Positions 23,571-54,291 are shown, counted from the stretch's first letter. The stretch: DNA of 64,000 nucleotides from Chrysomallon squamiferum (GCA_012295275.1 CM022673.1:24662261-24726260); one strand, 5' to 3'. Translations and numbers: made by a program. Notes: a model not told the origin generated them from the letters alone.

Positions 23571-25316
23571 TCAGTTTGGTTTGGAACACAGTGTTTTCAT
23601 TTCTCACTATATAGCATCTACTTGTATGTAAATACTAGTTTCACTGCGTTTTTTCAATTTATCAGTTCTCACTATATAGCATCTACTTGTATGTAAATAC
23701 TAGTTTGACCGTTTATTTTCAGTTTATTATTTCTCATTATGTAGCCTCTAGTTGTATGTAAAACAAGTTTGACTATGTATTTTCAATGTATTATTTCTCA
23801 CTATAGAACATCTACTTGTATGTAAATAGTAGTTTGACTATATATAATTTATTACCGGTATATCTATACAGTTCGTCAACTGCTTTTTGTAACTGGACTA
23901 TTCATCTACTCAATAATATTTGAATTATCGTCGTTTTATGATATAATACACCAAACTAAAATCACGGTTCAAACATTACCGTCAAGTATTTGTTACTTAC
24001 TCTGTGTTCACTGCATTACAGAAAATTTCGTCAAATGTACAGTTCGTTCACTTGCCTGAGATTAGGAAATTCAATGAAATTGTGTACTAGGTGTACCAAT
24101 GTGTGTGACTGTGCGTGAATTATACATGCTTATCGACACCTTAAGAAATCGTTCCAGTAATAAGAAAGCACGGATTATAAAAAGGTTGGAGATTTTCCGA
24201 TCTGCAGCGGGGAGTTACGACCGATTCGTTTTCATGCATATCAAAGTTAATATCACAAAACAATACCTTTGGGTTAATAATGAAAGGATATACCTATGAC
24301 GTCAGTCGAATCTAATGATGTAGCTTCTGCCTTCAGTCCATATGCACACGTTTCTATAACGCCAGGAGACCTGTTAACCAATCCAACCCTAATTCGTACG
24401 TGTGCTGAGGTTGGAGCAATTGAGCTAAGAGCTGTTTAACGTTATGGAAATGCTTGAGAGATTTTAATACTGCTTTGAAGGCAGCGACCCCATGCTTTGC
24501 CTAGGAAGTAAGTCAGTAAGTTAATTCAATATGGTCTGTTTGAGAGGGCATCATGGCGACTGTATAGAGTAGCGGTTGCAAATGGCGTCGGTTCCATTGA
24601 TTATTTCGTAGCCTCGATTGTGTAAGTTATCTGAAAAATAAGTACGTTTTCTTTTAACTGTAGGCTCTGGTAAACTATTGGTTATGACTCAAACCGAATA
24701 AAAACTGTAAAGAAAATGATATGCGGTTTTTTTTTTTTTTTTGCACGATTGGAAATACATGTAGTTTTTAGTTGTATTTACCAGACAACTAATTATGGCT
24801 GTTTCTTTGTAATAAAATCATAATTTTATATGATGTTGCCAAGGAAATGTTGTAAAATTAAAACACAAATGTAATAAAATAAATAAAATAGCTGTTGTTG
24901 TTTAGGATTTTTTTGGGGGGGAAGGTTGGTGGGTTTTGTGTATGTTGTTGTTGTTGTTTATTTATTTTTTTTTTAGTAAATATCCTTATTTCACGAATCT
25001 TTTAACGAGAGCTGTCATTAATCTGAAACATGAATCAAATAGTTCAAATCGCTCACACAAAACAGAGACATTTTCATTTCAAGTCATTTCATATCAAAGA
25101 AAACATCGTAGTCACCTGAAAACATGACCTCGAACGTCTTCTTACCTCAAATACCTGAACACACTTTCATCAGAGCAGAAACGTGTGCTTGTACAGTGTG
25201 ACTGACATGAGAATTGACGTTGTGATTTATGCTAAATAAACTAGTCTGATTGTGTAAAGGAAAAACAAGACGATCATATATATATTACTTATTATAGCAA
25301 AGGCACAAAAACCCAA
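23571..25316. other. 3' flank of gene 2 and spacer before gene 3
   Basis: Contains four degenerate ~80-base repeats with CTCACTATATAGCATCTACT (23590-23830) and a candidate AATAAA at 24697-24702. Nearly the whole stretch reappears at 34448-36173 after gene 3, part of the segmental duplication. A 66-codon ORF at 24099-24299 is shared only because of that duplication. Confidence 0.6.
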
Positions 25317-25372
25317 TGACGTCATATGTATGTTTAGAATTTATATAGACCCTATGTATTGTCGTGACGTCA
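25317..25372 (+). promoter_or_regulatory. Gene 3 core promoter: twin CRE-type sites around a TATA box
   Basis: TGACGTCA occurs at 25317-25324 and 25365-25372, with TTATATAG at 25341-25348. Nearly identical to the gene 4 promoter and matching genes 1 and 2 in layout. Confidence 0.72.
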
Positions 25373-25390
25373 GATAGCTTTACAATTGAA

Positions 25391-25490
25391 ATGATGGCGA
25401 ATGCTCGCAAGAAGTACCTTTCGAATTGTGTTCCAAAATGTTTGTTTCTTGTTTACTGGGAAACAGATGTTAATTTACCGATATGGAAAT

Positions 25491-25504
<14 letters not shown>
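25391..25504 (+). promoter_or_regulatory. Upstream ORF overlapping the gene 3 start codon
   Basis: A 37-codon ORF (ATGATGGCGAATGC start) ends in TAG at 25502-25504, 11 bases past the gene 3 ATG (25491-25493). Same organisation as genes 1, 2 and 4. Confidence 0.6.
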
Positions 25505-34447
<8,943 letters not shown>

Positions 34448-36173
34448 TCAGTTTGGTTTGGAACACAGTTTTTCATTTCTCACTATATAGCATCTACTTG
34501 TATGTAAATACTAGTTTCACTGCGTTTTTTCAGTTTATCAGTTCTCACTATATAGCATCTACTTGTATGTAAATACTAGTTTGACCATTTATTTTCAATT
34601 TATTATTTCTCATTATGTAGCCTCTAGTTGTATGTAAAACAAGTTTGATTATGTATTTTCAATGTATTATTTCTCACTATAGAGCATCTACTTGTATGTA
34701 AATAGTAGTTTGACTATATATAATTTATTACCGGTATATCTATACAGTTCGTCAACTGCTTTTTTGTAACTGGACTATTCATCTACTCAATAATATTTGA
34801 ATTATCGTCGTTTTATGATATAATACACCAAACTAAAATCACGGTTCAAACATTACCGTCAGGTATTTGTTACTTACTCTGTGATCACTGCATTACAGAA
34901 AATTTCGTCAAATGTACAGTTCGTTCACTTGCCTGAGATTAGGAAATTCAATGAAATTGTGTACTAGGTGTACCAATGAGTGTGACTGTGCGTGAATTAT
35001 ACATGCTTATCGACACCTTAAGAAATCGTTCCAGTAATAAGAAAGCACGGATTATAAAAAGGTTGGAGATTTTCCGATCTGCAGCGGGGAGTTACGACCG
35101 ATTCGTTTTCATGCATATCAAAGTTAATATCACAAAACAATACCTTTGGGTTAATAATGAAAGGATATACCTATGACGTCAGTCAAATCTAATAATGTAG
35201 CTTCTGCCTTCAGTCCATATGCGCACGTTTCTATAACGCCAGGAGACCTGTTAACCAACCCAACCCTAATTCGTACGTCTGCTGAGGTTGGAGCAATTGA
35301 GCTAAAAGCTGTTTAACGTTATGGAGATTTTAATACTGCTTTGAAGGCACCGACCTCTTGCTTTGCCTAGGAAGTAAGTCAGTAAGTTAATTCAATATGG
35401 TCTGTCTGAAAGGGCATCATGGCGACTGTATAGAGTAGCGGTTGCAAATGGCGTCGGTTCCATTGATTATTTCGTAGCCTCGATTGTGTAAGTTATCTGA
35501 AAAATAAGTACGTTTTCTTTTAACTGTAGGCTCTGGTAAACTATTGGTTATGACTCAAACCGAATAAAAACTGTAAAGAAAATGATATGCGTTTTTTTTT
35601 TTTTGCACGATTGGAAATACATGTAGTTTTTAGTTGTATTTACCAGACAACTAATTATGGCTGTTTCTTTGTAATAAAATCATAATTTTTTATGATGTTG
35701 CTGTGGAAATGTTGTAAAAATTAAAACACAAATGTAATAAAATAAATAAAATAGCTGTTGTTGTTTAGGATTTTTGGGGGGGAGGGTTGGTGGGTTTTGT
35801 GTATGTTGTTGTTGTTTATTTATTTATTTTTAAGTAAATATCCTTATTTCACGAATCTTTTAACGATAGCTGTCATTAATCTGAAACATGAATGAAGTAG
35901 TTCAAATCGCTCACACAAAACAGAGACATTTTCATTTCAAGTCATTTCATATCAAAGGAAACATCGTAGTCACCTAAAAACATGACCTCGAAAGTCTTCT
36001 TACCTCAAATACCTGAACACACTTTCATCAGAGCAGAAACGTGTGCTTGTACAGTGTGATTGACATGAGAACTGACGTTGTGGTTTATGCTAAATAAACT
36101 AGTCTGATTGTGTAAAGGAAAAAACAAGACGATCGTATATATTAATTATTATAACAAAGGCACAAAAACCCAA
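34448..36173. other. 3' flank of gene 3 and spacer before gene 4
   Basis: Near-identical duplicate of 23571-25316, including the CTCACTATATAGCATCTACT repeats and a candidate AATAAA at 35563-35568. No separate gene seen. Confidence 0.6.
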
Positions 36174-36229
36174 TGACGTCATATGTATGTTTAGAATTTA
36201 TATAGACCCTATGTATTGTCGTGACGTCA
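36174..36229 (+). promoter_or_regulatory. Gene 4 core promoter: twin CRE-type sites around a TATA box
   Basis: TGACGTCA occurs at 36174-36181 and 36222-36229 with TTTATATAG between, the same layout as gene 3. Confidence 0.72.
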
Positions 36230-36247
36230 GATAGCTTTACAATTGAA

Positions 36248-36347
36248 ATGATGGCGAATGCTCGTAAGAAGTACCTTTCGAATTGTGTTCCAAAATGTTT
36301 GTTTCTTGTTTATTGGGAAACAGATGTGAATTTACCGATATGGAAAT

Positions 36348-36361
<14 letters not shown>
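36248..36361 (+). promoter_or_regulatory. Upstream ORF overlapping the gene 4 start codon
   Basis: A 37-codon ORF whose stop lies 11 bases beyond the last base of the gene 4 ATG (36348-36350), in another frame. Confidence 0.6.
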
Positions 36362-45614
<9,253 letters not shown>

Positions 45615-46447
45615 CTTTGTTTGTAACAACACCACTTCTTACTGAAGTTTCAGTGTATATGGAATATCTGTTTTTATACAATCAGCTTTTCGACTATTTA
45701 TCGTATAATATATATAAAATAATTATACAACATACAAGTTATTTGGATTGGCACCTAAATTTTGAAACTTTACTTTATTACTACATTTACTCAGACTGAA
45801 ATAAATAACATAACTTTTGTAACAAATGTACTTATAAATAACGAAGATTACCAAATGAAATGACATTTTCTTCTTTTCCTTTTTTTTTTTTTTTTTTTTT
45901 CTTTGGAAATCTTTTGGAAATTTTTTGTTGGATATCGTTATGGTTTTATAAACCAGATATTTAATTAAGACTGCACTGTTGTATATCTGAATGTCCTATA
46001 TTCATCTAATCATACAAGCACATTTATATCTGTTACTCTCCTAGCTGTCATTGTTTTCAAGTGTTTATCACAGCGACTAGAAACTAACTACATCATATTA
46101 TTCGAACTGTAACTCACAGTGTGTTTAACAACTAGTAAGGTTTTCCTGATCGAATGTTGGCGCTCTGACGACTGCATTGGTGACAGTTAAAGAGGACAGT
46201 TCAGCGAAGTATTTATAATAATGTATATGATTTATAATACGTGGATTTGAATGATGATTTTGTAACGAACAGATCTTTTTGATGTGTTAAGACTTAGTGC
46301 AATAAAAAGCTAACAACCAGTATTTGTTGTAGTGGGTTTCGTTCTTCTTTTATTATTTTTAGTTAGTTATGTGTGTGTGTGTGTGTGTGTGTGAGTGTTT
46401 CTGTGTGTAGCTATGTGTGTGTATGTGTGTGTGTGAGTCTGTGTCTG

Positions 46448-46478
<31 letters not shown>

Positions 46479-46990
46479 AAAAACAGTAATATTCAACTAT
46501 TTTCTTAATTATTATCCTCTAAAAACAAAATAATTGGTAAATAAATTAACTATTATAAAATAAACGCCAAATCAACGCCAGCGCAGCTTGAGATGTTCAA
46601 GTGTCGATAATTCTGAAGTCAGGTATGTTCCTACTACTGACGTACACGATTTAAATACACAAAAATGGAACTATATTTAACCTCTTCTTTGTAAATAAGT
46701 GTATCTTTATAGATAAATTATTTCAGGGTCAATAAAAAATAATTTTAAAAAATAATAAAAATAGAAAATATTATTAACAAAACATTTTTCCTGAGAATGC
46801 AAGTACTAAAGCTGCAGTTCATTCAAATTACTTCAAATAGTTCTAATCATTTTTTATTTTTTATTTTTTAATTATATAACACTGGTTATGTAATGAATAT
46901 CGAAATATTATTGCTAATGCAATAAGTTAATTTATGTTTTTATGACAGTAAGACGAAAATTACCAAAAACTTAGGACATTTTATCTCGGG
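45615..46990. other. 3' flank of gene 4
   Basis: AT-rich, with a T tract at 45878-45900, a candidate AATAAA at 46301-46306 and an interrupted GT repeat at 46373-46478. No gene seen. Confidence 0.5.
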
Positions 46991-47700
46991 TTTATGCCAT
47001 GTGCTCCGAGTTACGAGCAGTCGAGGTCGATTTTTGCTTTGCGTTGCGAGCCAAAATCCCAGATACGAGCGAGCTTCAGATACGCCGCCGCTAGTTGGCG
47101 CAACGAACAAAACAACATCCGCCCATCATCCCGCGTCTCACTCATTCACATCACGTGGTTACCTCTCCATGGAAGCATCTCTGTTATGTTGTGGGTCGCG
47201 TTTTGTGCAGTAGTTTGCCAAATTTCCATGGATCCTAAGAAAGTGAGTGGAAAGGACAGTGCTGAGAAGAAGAAGCGGACGATGTACATTGAATTCAAGC
47301 ATGAAATCACTGAAAAACGTGAGCGAAGTGTACGTGTAGTCAATATGGCCTAGGCAGTATGAGCGTAGTACGTTTACCATACTGAAGCAGAAGGAATCGA
47401 TAAAGGCTATAACTCCAGCCAAAGGCGTTAAAATAATTTCTAAGCTGCGGACCTCTGTCCAGGAAACGATGGAGAAACCCTAACCTGTACACTTTACAAA
47501 ACCAATTTATTTCTTTGCATTCTCTTTTATTTTGTTTTAATACAATATTTTTTTTATTTAAAAACACGTTACAAAAAAGTGGGGTGGTTGTGGTGGGGGC
47601 TGGAACGGATTAATGATATTTCAGTTAAATTCATTTGGGAAAACTGATCTGATATACGAACTAATTGAGTTACGAGCTCGGTCACGGCTCGAATTACACG
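46990..47700 (+). mobile_element. pogo/Tigger-like relic (copy B)
   Basis: Internal sequence matches copy A (GAGTTACGAGCAGTCG near the left, GAGTTACGAGCTCGGTCACG near the right), but both terminal repeats are eroded. The transposase start MDPKKVSGKDSAEKKKRTM (47228-47353) ends in TAG after VVNMA, then the homologous frame continues shifted. Confidence 0.8.
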
Positions 47701-47917
47701 GTTTATTGTGTTATGTTGTATCATGTTTTATTTTGTTTTATATTATATTTATTTATTTAATTATTTTTTATTTATTTATTTATATTTTATTATATTATGT
47801 TTTATTTTAATTTAATTTACTGATTACTTATATTATTACTATAACTTTTTCTTTTTTGTATATATATATTATATTACAATTTTATATATATATATATAAA
47901 AAAAAAAAATATATATT

Positions 47918-48434
47918 CAGTTGTACCTTGAGTTACGAATGCTCCAACTTACGGGTTTTTCGAGTTACGAGCAGTCGCGTGGTCGATTTTTTGCTTTGAG
48001 TTGGAGTCGAGATCCGAGGTGCGAGCGAGCTTCAGATACGCAGCCGCTATTTGCCGCAACGAACAACACAACATCCGGCCAGCATCCCAAATCTCACTCG
48101 TTTACTTCACGTGGTTAGCTGGCCGCGGAGCATCTCTGTTGTATCGAGTTCACGTTTTGTGAATTATTTTGCCAAATTTCTTTTTTCTGTTCATGGATCG
48201 TAAGAAAGTGAGTGCAAAGGACAGTGCAGTGCTTATGAGAAGAAGTGGATGATATCCATTGAATTAAAGCATGAGTCGATTTGGCTAGACAGTATGAGCG
48301 TAGTACCATACTGAAGCAGAAGGAGTCGATAAAGGCTGTGTAAATCAAGCCAAAGGCGTTAAAATAATTTGTCTGATCTCCAAGATAAATACACTAAGCA
48401 AAACCAATCTACTTCTTTACACTGTCTTTTATTA

Positions 48435-48465
<31 letters not shown>

Positions 48466-48671
48466 ATATTTGTCATTTAAAAATACATTTTTCTTATTTA
48501 AAAGAACGTTACAAAAAAAAAAAAAAAAAATGGAGTGGTTTTGGGGGCTGGAACGGATTAATGGTATTTCAATTAATTTCAGTAGGGAAAATTGATTTTT
48601 GTTATACGAGAGGATTTGAGTTACGAGCTCGGTCAGGGAACGAATTAGACTCGTAAGTCAAGGCACCACTG
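47918..48671 (+). mobile_element. pogo/Tigger-like relic (copy C)
   Basis: Starts CAGTTGTACCTTGAGTTACG and ends CTCGTAAGTCAAGGCACCACTG. The internal transposase fragment is frameshifted. It sits about 200 bases after copy B in the same orientation. Confidence 0.82.
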
Positions 48672-49181
48672 TATATAACTGTCATATACAACCAAATAAA
48701 ATTATTATAATAACAATGTTGTAACTCTTAGCTACCAGTAGTGATCTTATGAAGGTATAAAATGGCGAATTTAACTTGTTTTTGTAATAATACCGTCACA
48801 CTTCGTTTTAAACAAAACAACAGAACAGTGAGTGGGAAGAATAAAAGCATTTCACGAGAGCACTAATCTTACTGCAACAGGTACACTCAAACACGTCCTG
48901 TACTATGTATAAAATGTATAAAACGTGGCCTTCCACAGTTCTCCGGGGGGTCGGGAATGGCGCTCAATTTGTAGTGAAACATCATACCCTAAATGGAAAC
49001 AGGATATTTATATAAGTAGTGAACAAATATTTATCGGTGCAGATCTTATTCTGCGATCTCAGTGTATAGCCAGCTGAATGAGATATTTTATTTTGTATAT
49101 ATAACGGACGAAATGATCTGGTATTGCACACACGTTACATGTGTTAATAATATATCTGTTATGCATCTGTGTATTGCTCAG
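48672..49181. other. Spacer before the gene 5 fragment
   Basis: I looked here for counterparts of protease exons 1-10 and found none. The first recognisable exon downstream is an exon 11 equivalent. Confidence 0.5.
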
Positions 49182-49466
49182 TGGTGTGAAGAGGACCGAT
49201 GTGTGTATTCTGAAGACGCTCCAGCTCGTGATAGTAAGATTCAGTTTACAGATCTCTGCCGACAGTATTCTTTCAAACTGTAAATTAGCGAGTATTACCA
49301 GTTTACTTTCTAAAACTCCAACCCAGAAAAATATATGTATGTCCATCTACACACTCAGACATAAAAAATTTACAAACAAATTAATATTAAAAATCTTAAC
49401 GTGCGTGTGTGTGCGTGTGTGTTTAACAGTACTTTTGAAGTATTGATGCGAGTCTCTCTGTGTTAC

Positions 49467-49786
49467 ATATATATATATATATATATATATACGTATGTAC
49501 ACAGCAACACTCACATTCGCACATGTACATATACAAACATACGTACATACGTAGCTACATATATACATACATACTGAGACACAAATACATACATACATAC
49601 ATAGCTACATTACATACATATATAGACACATACATGAATTTATACATACATACATGTACATACACACATTTACTTTATATACATAAGTACTCATTCACGC
49701 ATACATGAACACCTACGTACATAGATACATTATATACAAACATACATACACACACATACATGCATACATATATAATACATACATAG
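49467..49786. repeat. TA and (CATA)n-rich simple repeat inside the gene 5 fragment
   Basis: Interrupted ACAT/CATA units throughout the intron. Confidence 0.85.
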
Positions 49787-50791
49787 ATAAAACAAGTAAT
49801 TAAAATTAATTCGATTGCTCTTCAGAAAGATGTGTCCATGGAGATCGACCATTCTACATACACAGACAGATGACCTGTGCTAAAATGATAGCAAATTTCC
49901 CCATGCTCTGCTACTTAGAGAAAACTCAGATTATTTGCTGTCAGTCGTGCTTGAACATATACGAAAATTCACCAGGTAAATAAACCTTGTTAAGTTTTTT
50001 TTTTTTTTTTTTTTTTTCGTTTATTACCTGGTGTTACATTTGTTTGACTTTTCAATCTATCAATCAATCAGTCAGTCAATCAATCAATACTGATTGAGTT
50101 ACAAGGCGTTATTTCTGCGAGTTATTATAACAACAGTTTCTCTTAAGTATTTACGTAATTTAAATAAATAAAAGAAAGAAAGAAAAAAATCCTTCCTGTG
50201 CTAGATTAATATAATCCAGGAAAAGTTTTCCCACGTCATAAAATTATCATACGTTGTCAGAAATAGTTCATTTTTATACCCTTATGCACATGATATTTGT
50301 TGACTTTTTTTTTTTTTTTTAACCATGCATTTAATCTTCATTGCGTTATTTATTAACGTTATTTGCGTATAACCGTTATAGATATTATACGACATAAGTC
50401 ACTGATCTAATTTCAAAGAAAGAAAAAGTTTATATATATAAAATTTTAGTGTGAAGTAAGGTTCCATGTAAAAAAATACGCCATGTATGTAATTACTTTT
50501 TATAAAGCATGTCCGATTATTCAGTATCTACTAAAAGAAAATATATATATTTTTTTTTTCCGTTTCATATCAATCACTGAGTCAATCTGTAACATTTCCA
50601 GCGTATCTGACCAGTTATAACACTTTGGAGACTAATTCATTATCAATACAAATTATATATATATATAGTATGTATTTTCTGATATAGCTGGCATCTCTGT
50701 TCTGTTGTCGTCGCCATTGTTACTTTTATTCTTTTTTTCTGTTTTTTTTTGCAAGTCAATACATTTTTTTTTCTTTTCTGGTGTATGTTTC

Positions 50792-50794
<3 letters not shown>

Positions 50795-50857
<63 letters not shown>

Positions 50858-50877
50858 TGTGTGTGTCTGTGTGTGTG
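50795..50877. repeat. (GT)n microsatellite inside the gene 5 fragment
   Basis: About 80 bases of GT with a few TC interruptions at the end. Confidence 0.93.
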
Positions 50878-50989
50878 ATTAATATGAGAAATATATTTAC
50901 AGCTAGGTTATAATGACAAAGTAATAATCTGGAATTAGTTTTTTTTTTTTTTTTTTTTAATAGTAACTCTACGGTGCTGCTGGATACAG

Positions 50990-51005
50990 TCATTTATTTA
51001 TTCGT

Positions 51006-51040
<35 letters not shown>

Positions 51041-51066
51041 TTTGTTTATTTATTTACTTATTTAAC
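50990..51066. repeat. (TTTA)n repeat immediately upstream of the third gene 5 exon
   Basis: The run ends five bases before the exon's acceptor AG. Confidence 0.9.
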
Positions 51067-51594
51067 AACAGGCTGCGAGTATGGAGATAAACGGTCGGGT
51101 TGTCTCCCTGGAATGTGCAATAAGATTTTTCCAGACCGAATGCTGTACGATTTCGACTGCTGCAAAACGTGCAACGTCGATAAAACTACGTGGTCGTGTT
51201 CCGACACGACAACATCAACGACACGCTGGGATAAAATGCTTCCTTACAAGTGCAACGACGCCACCGCTGTCGAACATGCGCAATGTTCAGAAACACACGC
51301 TCAGAAGGTGATCGTTGTATCGTTTTATCAGTTTATTAATGAGTTGTAATCAAAAAATAAATAAATCTGTAGATAAGCAAGGTAAACGTAATTGAGATCT
51401 TTGTTCTATCTGTACATTGCATTTAAGTCGTCACTCGAAAATATCAGTGGGTTTAATCCAAAAAAAAAAAAATAATAATCTTTGTTATATCTGTACATTA
51501 AACAGTTTGCATTTAAGTCGTCACTTGAAAAGATCAGTGGGTTTATCCAAAACAAAAAAACAAAAAAAATAATAATAATAAAGTAAACATTACT

Positions 51595-51613
51595 ATTGTT
51601 AACAATAGTAATG

Positions 51614-51676
<63 letters not shown>
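51595..51676. repeat. (TTA)n repeat flanked by short inverted repeats
   Basis: Perfect TTA repeat with TATTGTTAACAATA-type palindromic sequence on the left and TTAACAATAG on the right. Two ~90-base direct repeats (GTTATATCTGTACATT... and CAGTGGGTTTA) stand just to the left at 51400-51560. Confidence 0.8.
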
Positions 51677-52092
51677 AATAGCAAATAAATTTATAATTAT
51701 AAACGTATACAAAACAGTTTTCAAGTATTTACCAACAAATGACAGCTTAAACTTTCATTCTGAAAATGTCTCCACAACGATATCACCTGCTTGGTGAACC
51801 AGCAAACACTTTTGCTTGAACCGATAGGAACATTAAATTATTATTTGTTTTCTTTTTCTTTGCATTATTTATATATGTATCTGTCTACTGTTACATACAT
51901 GTTCTGACTGCAGACTGTCTGTATGGAAACAAACTTTCTGCGGAGAACTGTTCGGCAATATCGAGACGACTGGAAGACATCTGTAAGAATCCACCGACAA
52001 GTCGACTCTGCTGTGGTCTGTGTTCCAGTCTTAGCAGAACCTCCTCGACTTTCTCTTTACTCTTTCTAGTATGTCTGCTTGTGCTGCAATAG

Positions 52093-52730
52093 TTTTGTGC
52101 GTATGTGTGTGTATGCGTTTGCGTGTTTCCATGCGTGCGTACGCGTTGCGGGTATGGATGGGGTGGTAGGTGAGTTATGGGTGAGCTGTTTAAAGAAATA
52201 AGAGTTACAGGCTTGTAATTATTGTTTATACTGATTTCTGGCGTACTGCTTGTACCAGTGGTGAAGTTGCGAAGGGCTGGCAAAACCTGTTTCATAATAA
52301 ACTTTCGTTTTACAGTAAGGCTGGGAAAAAAAACGTGATTCCGACTAATCTGTTTAATCAGTATTTGAAAATTCGTCTGTAAATATTTCACATTTAATTG
52401 TATCAGCTTAGCTGCATATGTTCCATCAGCATATGCATTTCGAGAAGACAAAAAAAAAATCAGAATAATTATTTCCTGATTAAATGTACCTCTGTGCTTA
52501 TTAATAAATAGTGTAATAAAATTGTTTAGACTGTATTTTTTCTTTCTTTCTTTTTCATACTTTCTTTTTTTTTTCCTTTTTTTTTTTTTTTTTTTTTTGC
52601 TCTGCTACCTGGTGGCAAGATAATAAAGAAAGAAAGAAAGAATAACTTTAAAGACAGTATACATTATTTCTTCGGTTCAGCTAACATACACTTTTCGTAA
52701 TTTATATATGTGTGTTTGAGTACATATATA
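52093..52730. other. Spacer after gene 5
   Basis: Contains (T)n at 52563-52598 and a short GAAA run. The 186-codon antisense ORF that covers gene 5's last exon has no family resemblance and is treated as chance. Confidence 0.5.
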
Positions 52731-53177
52731 CAGTGGCACCTCGAGTTACGAGTGCTCCAACATACGAGTTTTCCGAGTTACCAGCAGTCGCCCGGTCGAG
52801 ATTTTGCTTTGAGATGCGAGCCAAGATCCGAGATACGAGCGAGCTTCAGATACGCAGCCGCTAGTTGTTGAACAATACAACATCAGCCCAGCATCCTCGC
52901 CGTGGAAGCATCTCTGTTGTGTTGTGCTCGCGTTTTGTGCAGTATTTTGCCAAATTCCCATGGATCCTTTTTATACAATATTTGTCATTTATACATATAC
53001 TTTTCTTATTTAAAAACACGTTACAAAAAATTGTTTTTTTTTTTGGTTTTTTTTGTGGGAACGGATTAATGATATTTCACTTAATTTCATTTTGGGAAAT
53101 ATAATTTGATATACGAGCAAATTAAGTTATGAGCTCGGTCACGGAACTAATTAAACTCGTAAGTCAAGATACCACTG
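52731..53177 (+). mobile_element. pogo/Tigger-like MITE (copy D)
   Basis: 447 bases from CAGTGGCACCTCGAGTTACG to CTCGTAAGTCAAGATACCACTG. The transposase segment is deleted between CCATGGATCC and the right part, so it is a non-autonomous derivative of the family of copies A-C. Confidence 0.83.
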
Positions 53178-53215
<38 letters not shown>

Positions 53216-53270
53216 ACAAACAAACACACACAAATACAAATATACCATAGTAAACGGTGATTTATCTGTT

Positions 53271-53335
53271 TATTATTATTATTGTTGTTATTATTGTTGA
53301 TTTTGTTGTTGTTGCTGTTGTTGTTGTTGTTGTTG

Positions 53336-53370
<35 letters not shown>

Positions 53371-53392
53371 TATTATTATTATTATTATTAGT
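53271..53392. repeat. (TTA)n-(TTG)n compound repeat
   Basis: TTA, then GTT/TTG, then TTA runs. Confidence 0.9.
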
Positions 53393-53833
53393 GAAAAGAA
53401 CCTTGTTCTATATATAAAATAATTTTTTTAGAAGAACAGTCGTATATGCACAGCTAATCACAGATTCTCATTAAGTATAAATCTTGACACACGGTACCAG
53501 TAACCTCTTGAATGAAAATAATCCACGAACCTGCATTTTAGCCAAAACAAATAACGAATCTGTTCTTTTATTTGTTTTCAGTTATGCGAGGTACAAAGAT
53601 AAACTTATTTAACGTCTACATACTGTTTTGTATTTATGTCATTATTCATTACATATGATTACCAAAGAGTTTGTTTTAGGCACCTTTAAAACGTTCACAA
53701 AAGCGTTCAGAATAAATAAAACATAACATATATTTATACAAACAAACAAATAAATAAATAAATAAATAAATAAGAAAAAGTGCCAATTCTGATCAAATAA
53801 TCTTTGGTACCTGTATCGAGAAGCTAACATAAT

Positions 53834-54291
53834 AGTCCGGTTGCCAAACCCCAGATTTTTGGAGAACCTTGCAATACAGTCCGTACAAAGTTTTTTTGCT
53901 GTTTCTATATCGCCGAGATGTGCTCTTTAACAATCTGAATACCATGTGTAGTTACTGAGATATTGACGAAAACGAGATTTTCAGTAATGGCGGCCTTAAT
54001 ATGCCTATTCAGCGCAAAATATTGGTGTGATCTTGAATGAAATGGCTTAATCTGATTCTTTACCCCTCAAAACATGGGGATAGACACCAAAATTATTTTG
54101 ATACCATGCATAGTTACTGAGATATTGACGAAAACAAGTTTTTCAGAAATGGCTGCCTTAATTTGCATATTGTGCGGATTGCCCAAGGATGACAGAGTGG
54201 CTTCATTCAGATTCTTAAACAGCACATCTCAGAGGTATAGAAACAGCAACAAAACTTTGTACGGATGCTTATCGGTCCCTGCCACCGGACT
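53834..54291. mobile_element. 458-bp MITE with long subterminal inverted repeats
   Basis: The ends are AGTCCGGT and ACCGGACT. Further in, a ~55-base stretch near the left end (TCCGTACAAAGTTTT..TTGCTGTTTCTATA..GAGATGTGCT) is matched in inverted orientation near the right end. Inside is a direct repeat (GTTACTGAGATATTGACGAA at 53952 and 54113). ATAAT lies immediately outside both ends, a candidate 5-bp target duplication. No coding capacity. Confidence 0.85.

Larger units (their letters stand above)
49182..52092 (+). pseudogene. Gene 5: 3'-terminal fragment of a further family member, or alternative 3' exons
   Basis: Four family-type exons lie in order: 49182-49233 (WCEEDRCVYSEDAP, exon 11 type, phase 0 to 1), 49826-49975 (RCVHGDRPFYIHRQMTC, exon 12 type, phase 1-1), 51072-~51309 (CEYGDKRSGC...NKIFPDRMLYDFDCCKTC, module b type) and 51914-52092 (CLYGNKLSAENCSAI, terminal type, stop TAG). 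The end, SSTFSLLFLVCLLVLQ, is a textbook GPI-type hydrophobic tail. The usual donor of the third exon (AAG-GTGATC) is phase 0 while the last exon needs phase 1, and the expected CC pair near its end is missing. That exon is therefore damaged, or it uses a weak donor such as the GT at 51283. No catalytic exons precede it. It could be a truncated pseudogene or extra 3' exons reached from gene 4. Confidence 0.65.

Noticed and set aside
24099-24299. 66-codon ORF repeated almost unchanged at 34976-35176
   Set aside because: Both copies lie in 3' flanks that are duplicated wholesale. Surrounding non-coding DNA is equally conserved, there is no signal peptide or family motif, and it is absent after genes 1 and 4.
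51891-52451. 186-codon ORF on the minus strand
   Set aside because: It is antisense to the terminal exon of gene 5, shows no domain or signal peptide, and contains CA-repeat translation (HTHTH).
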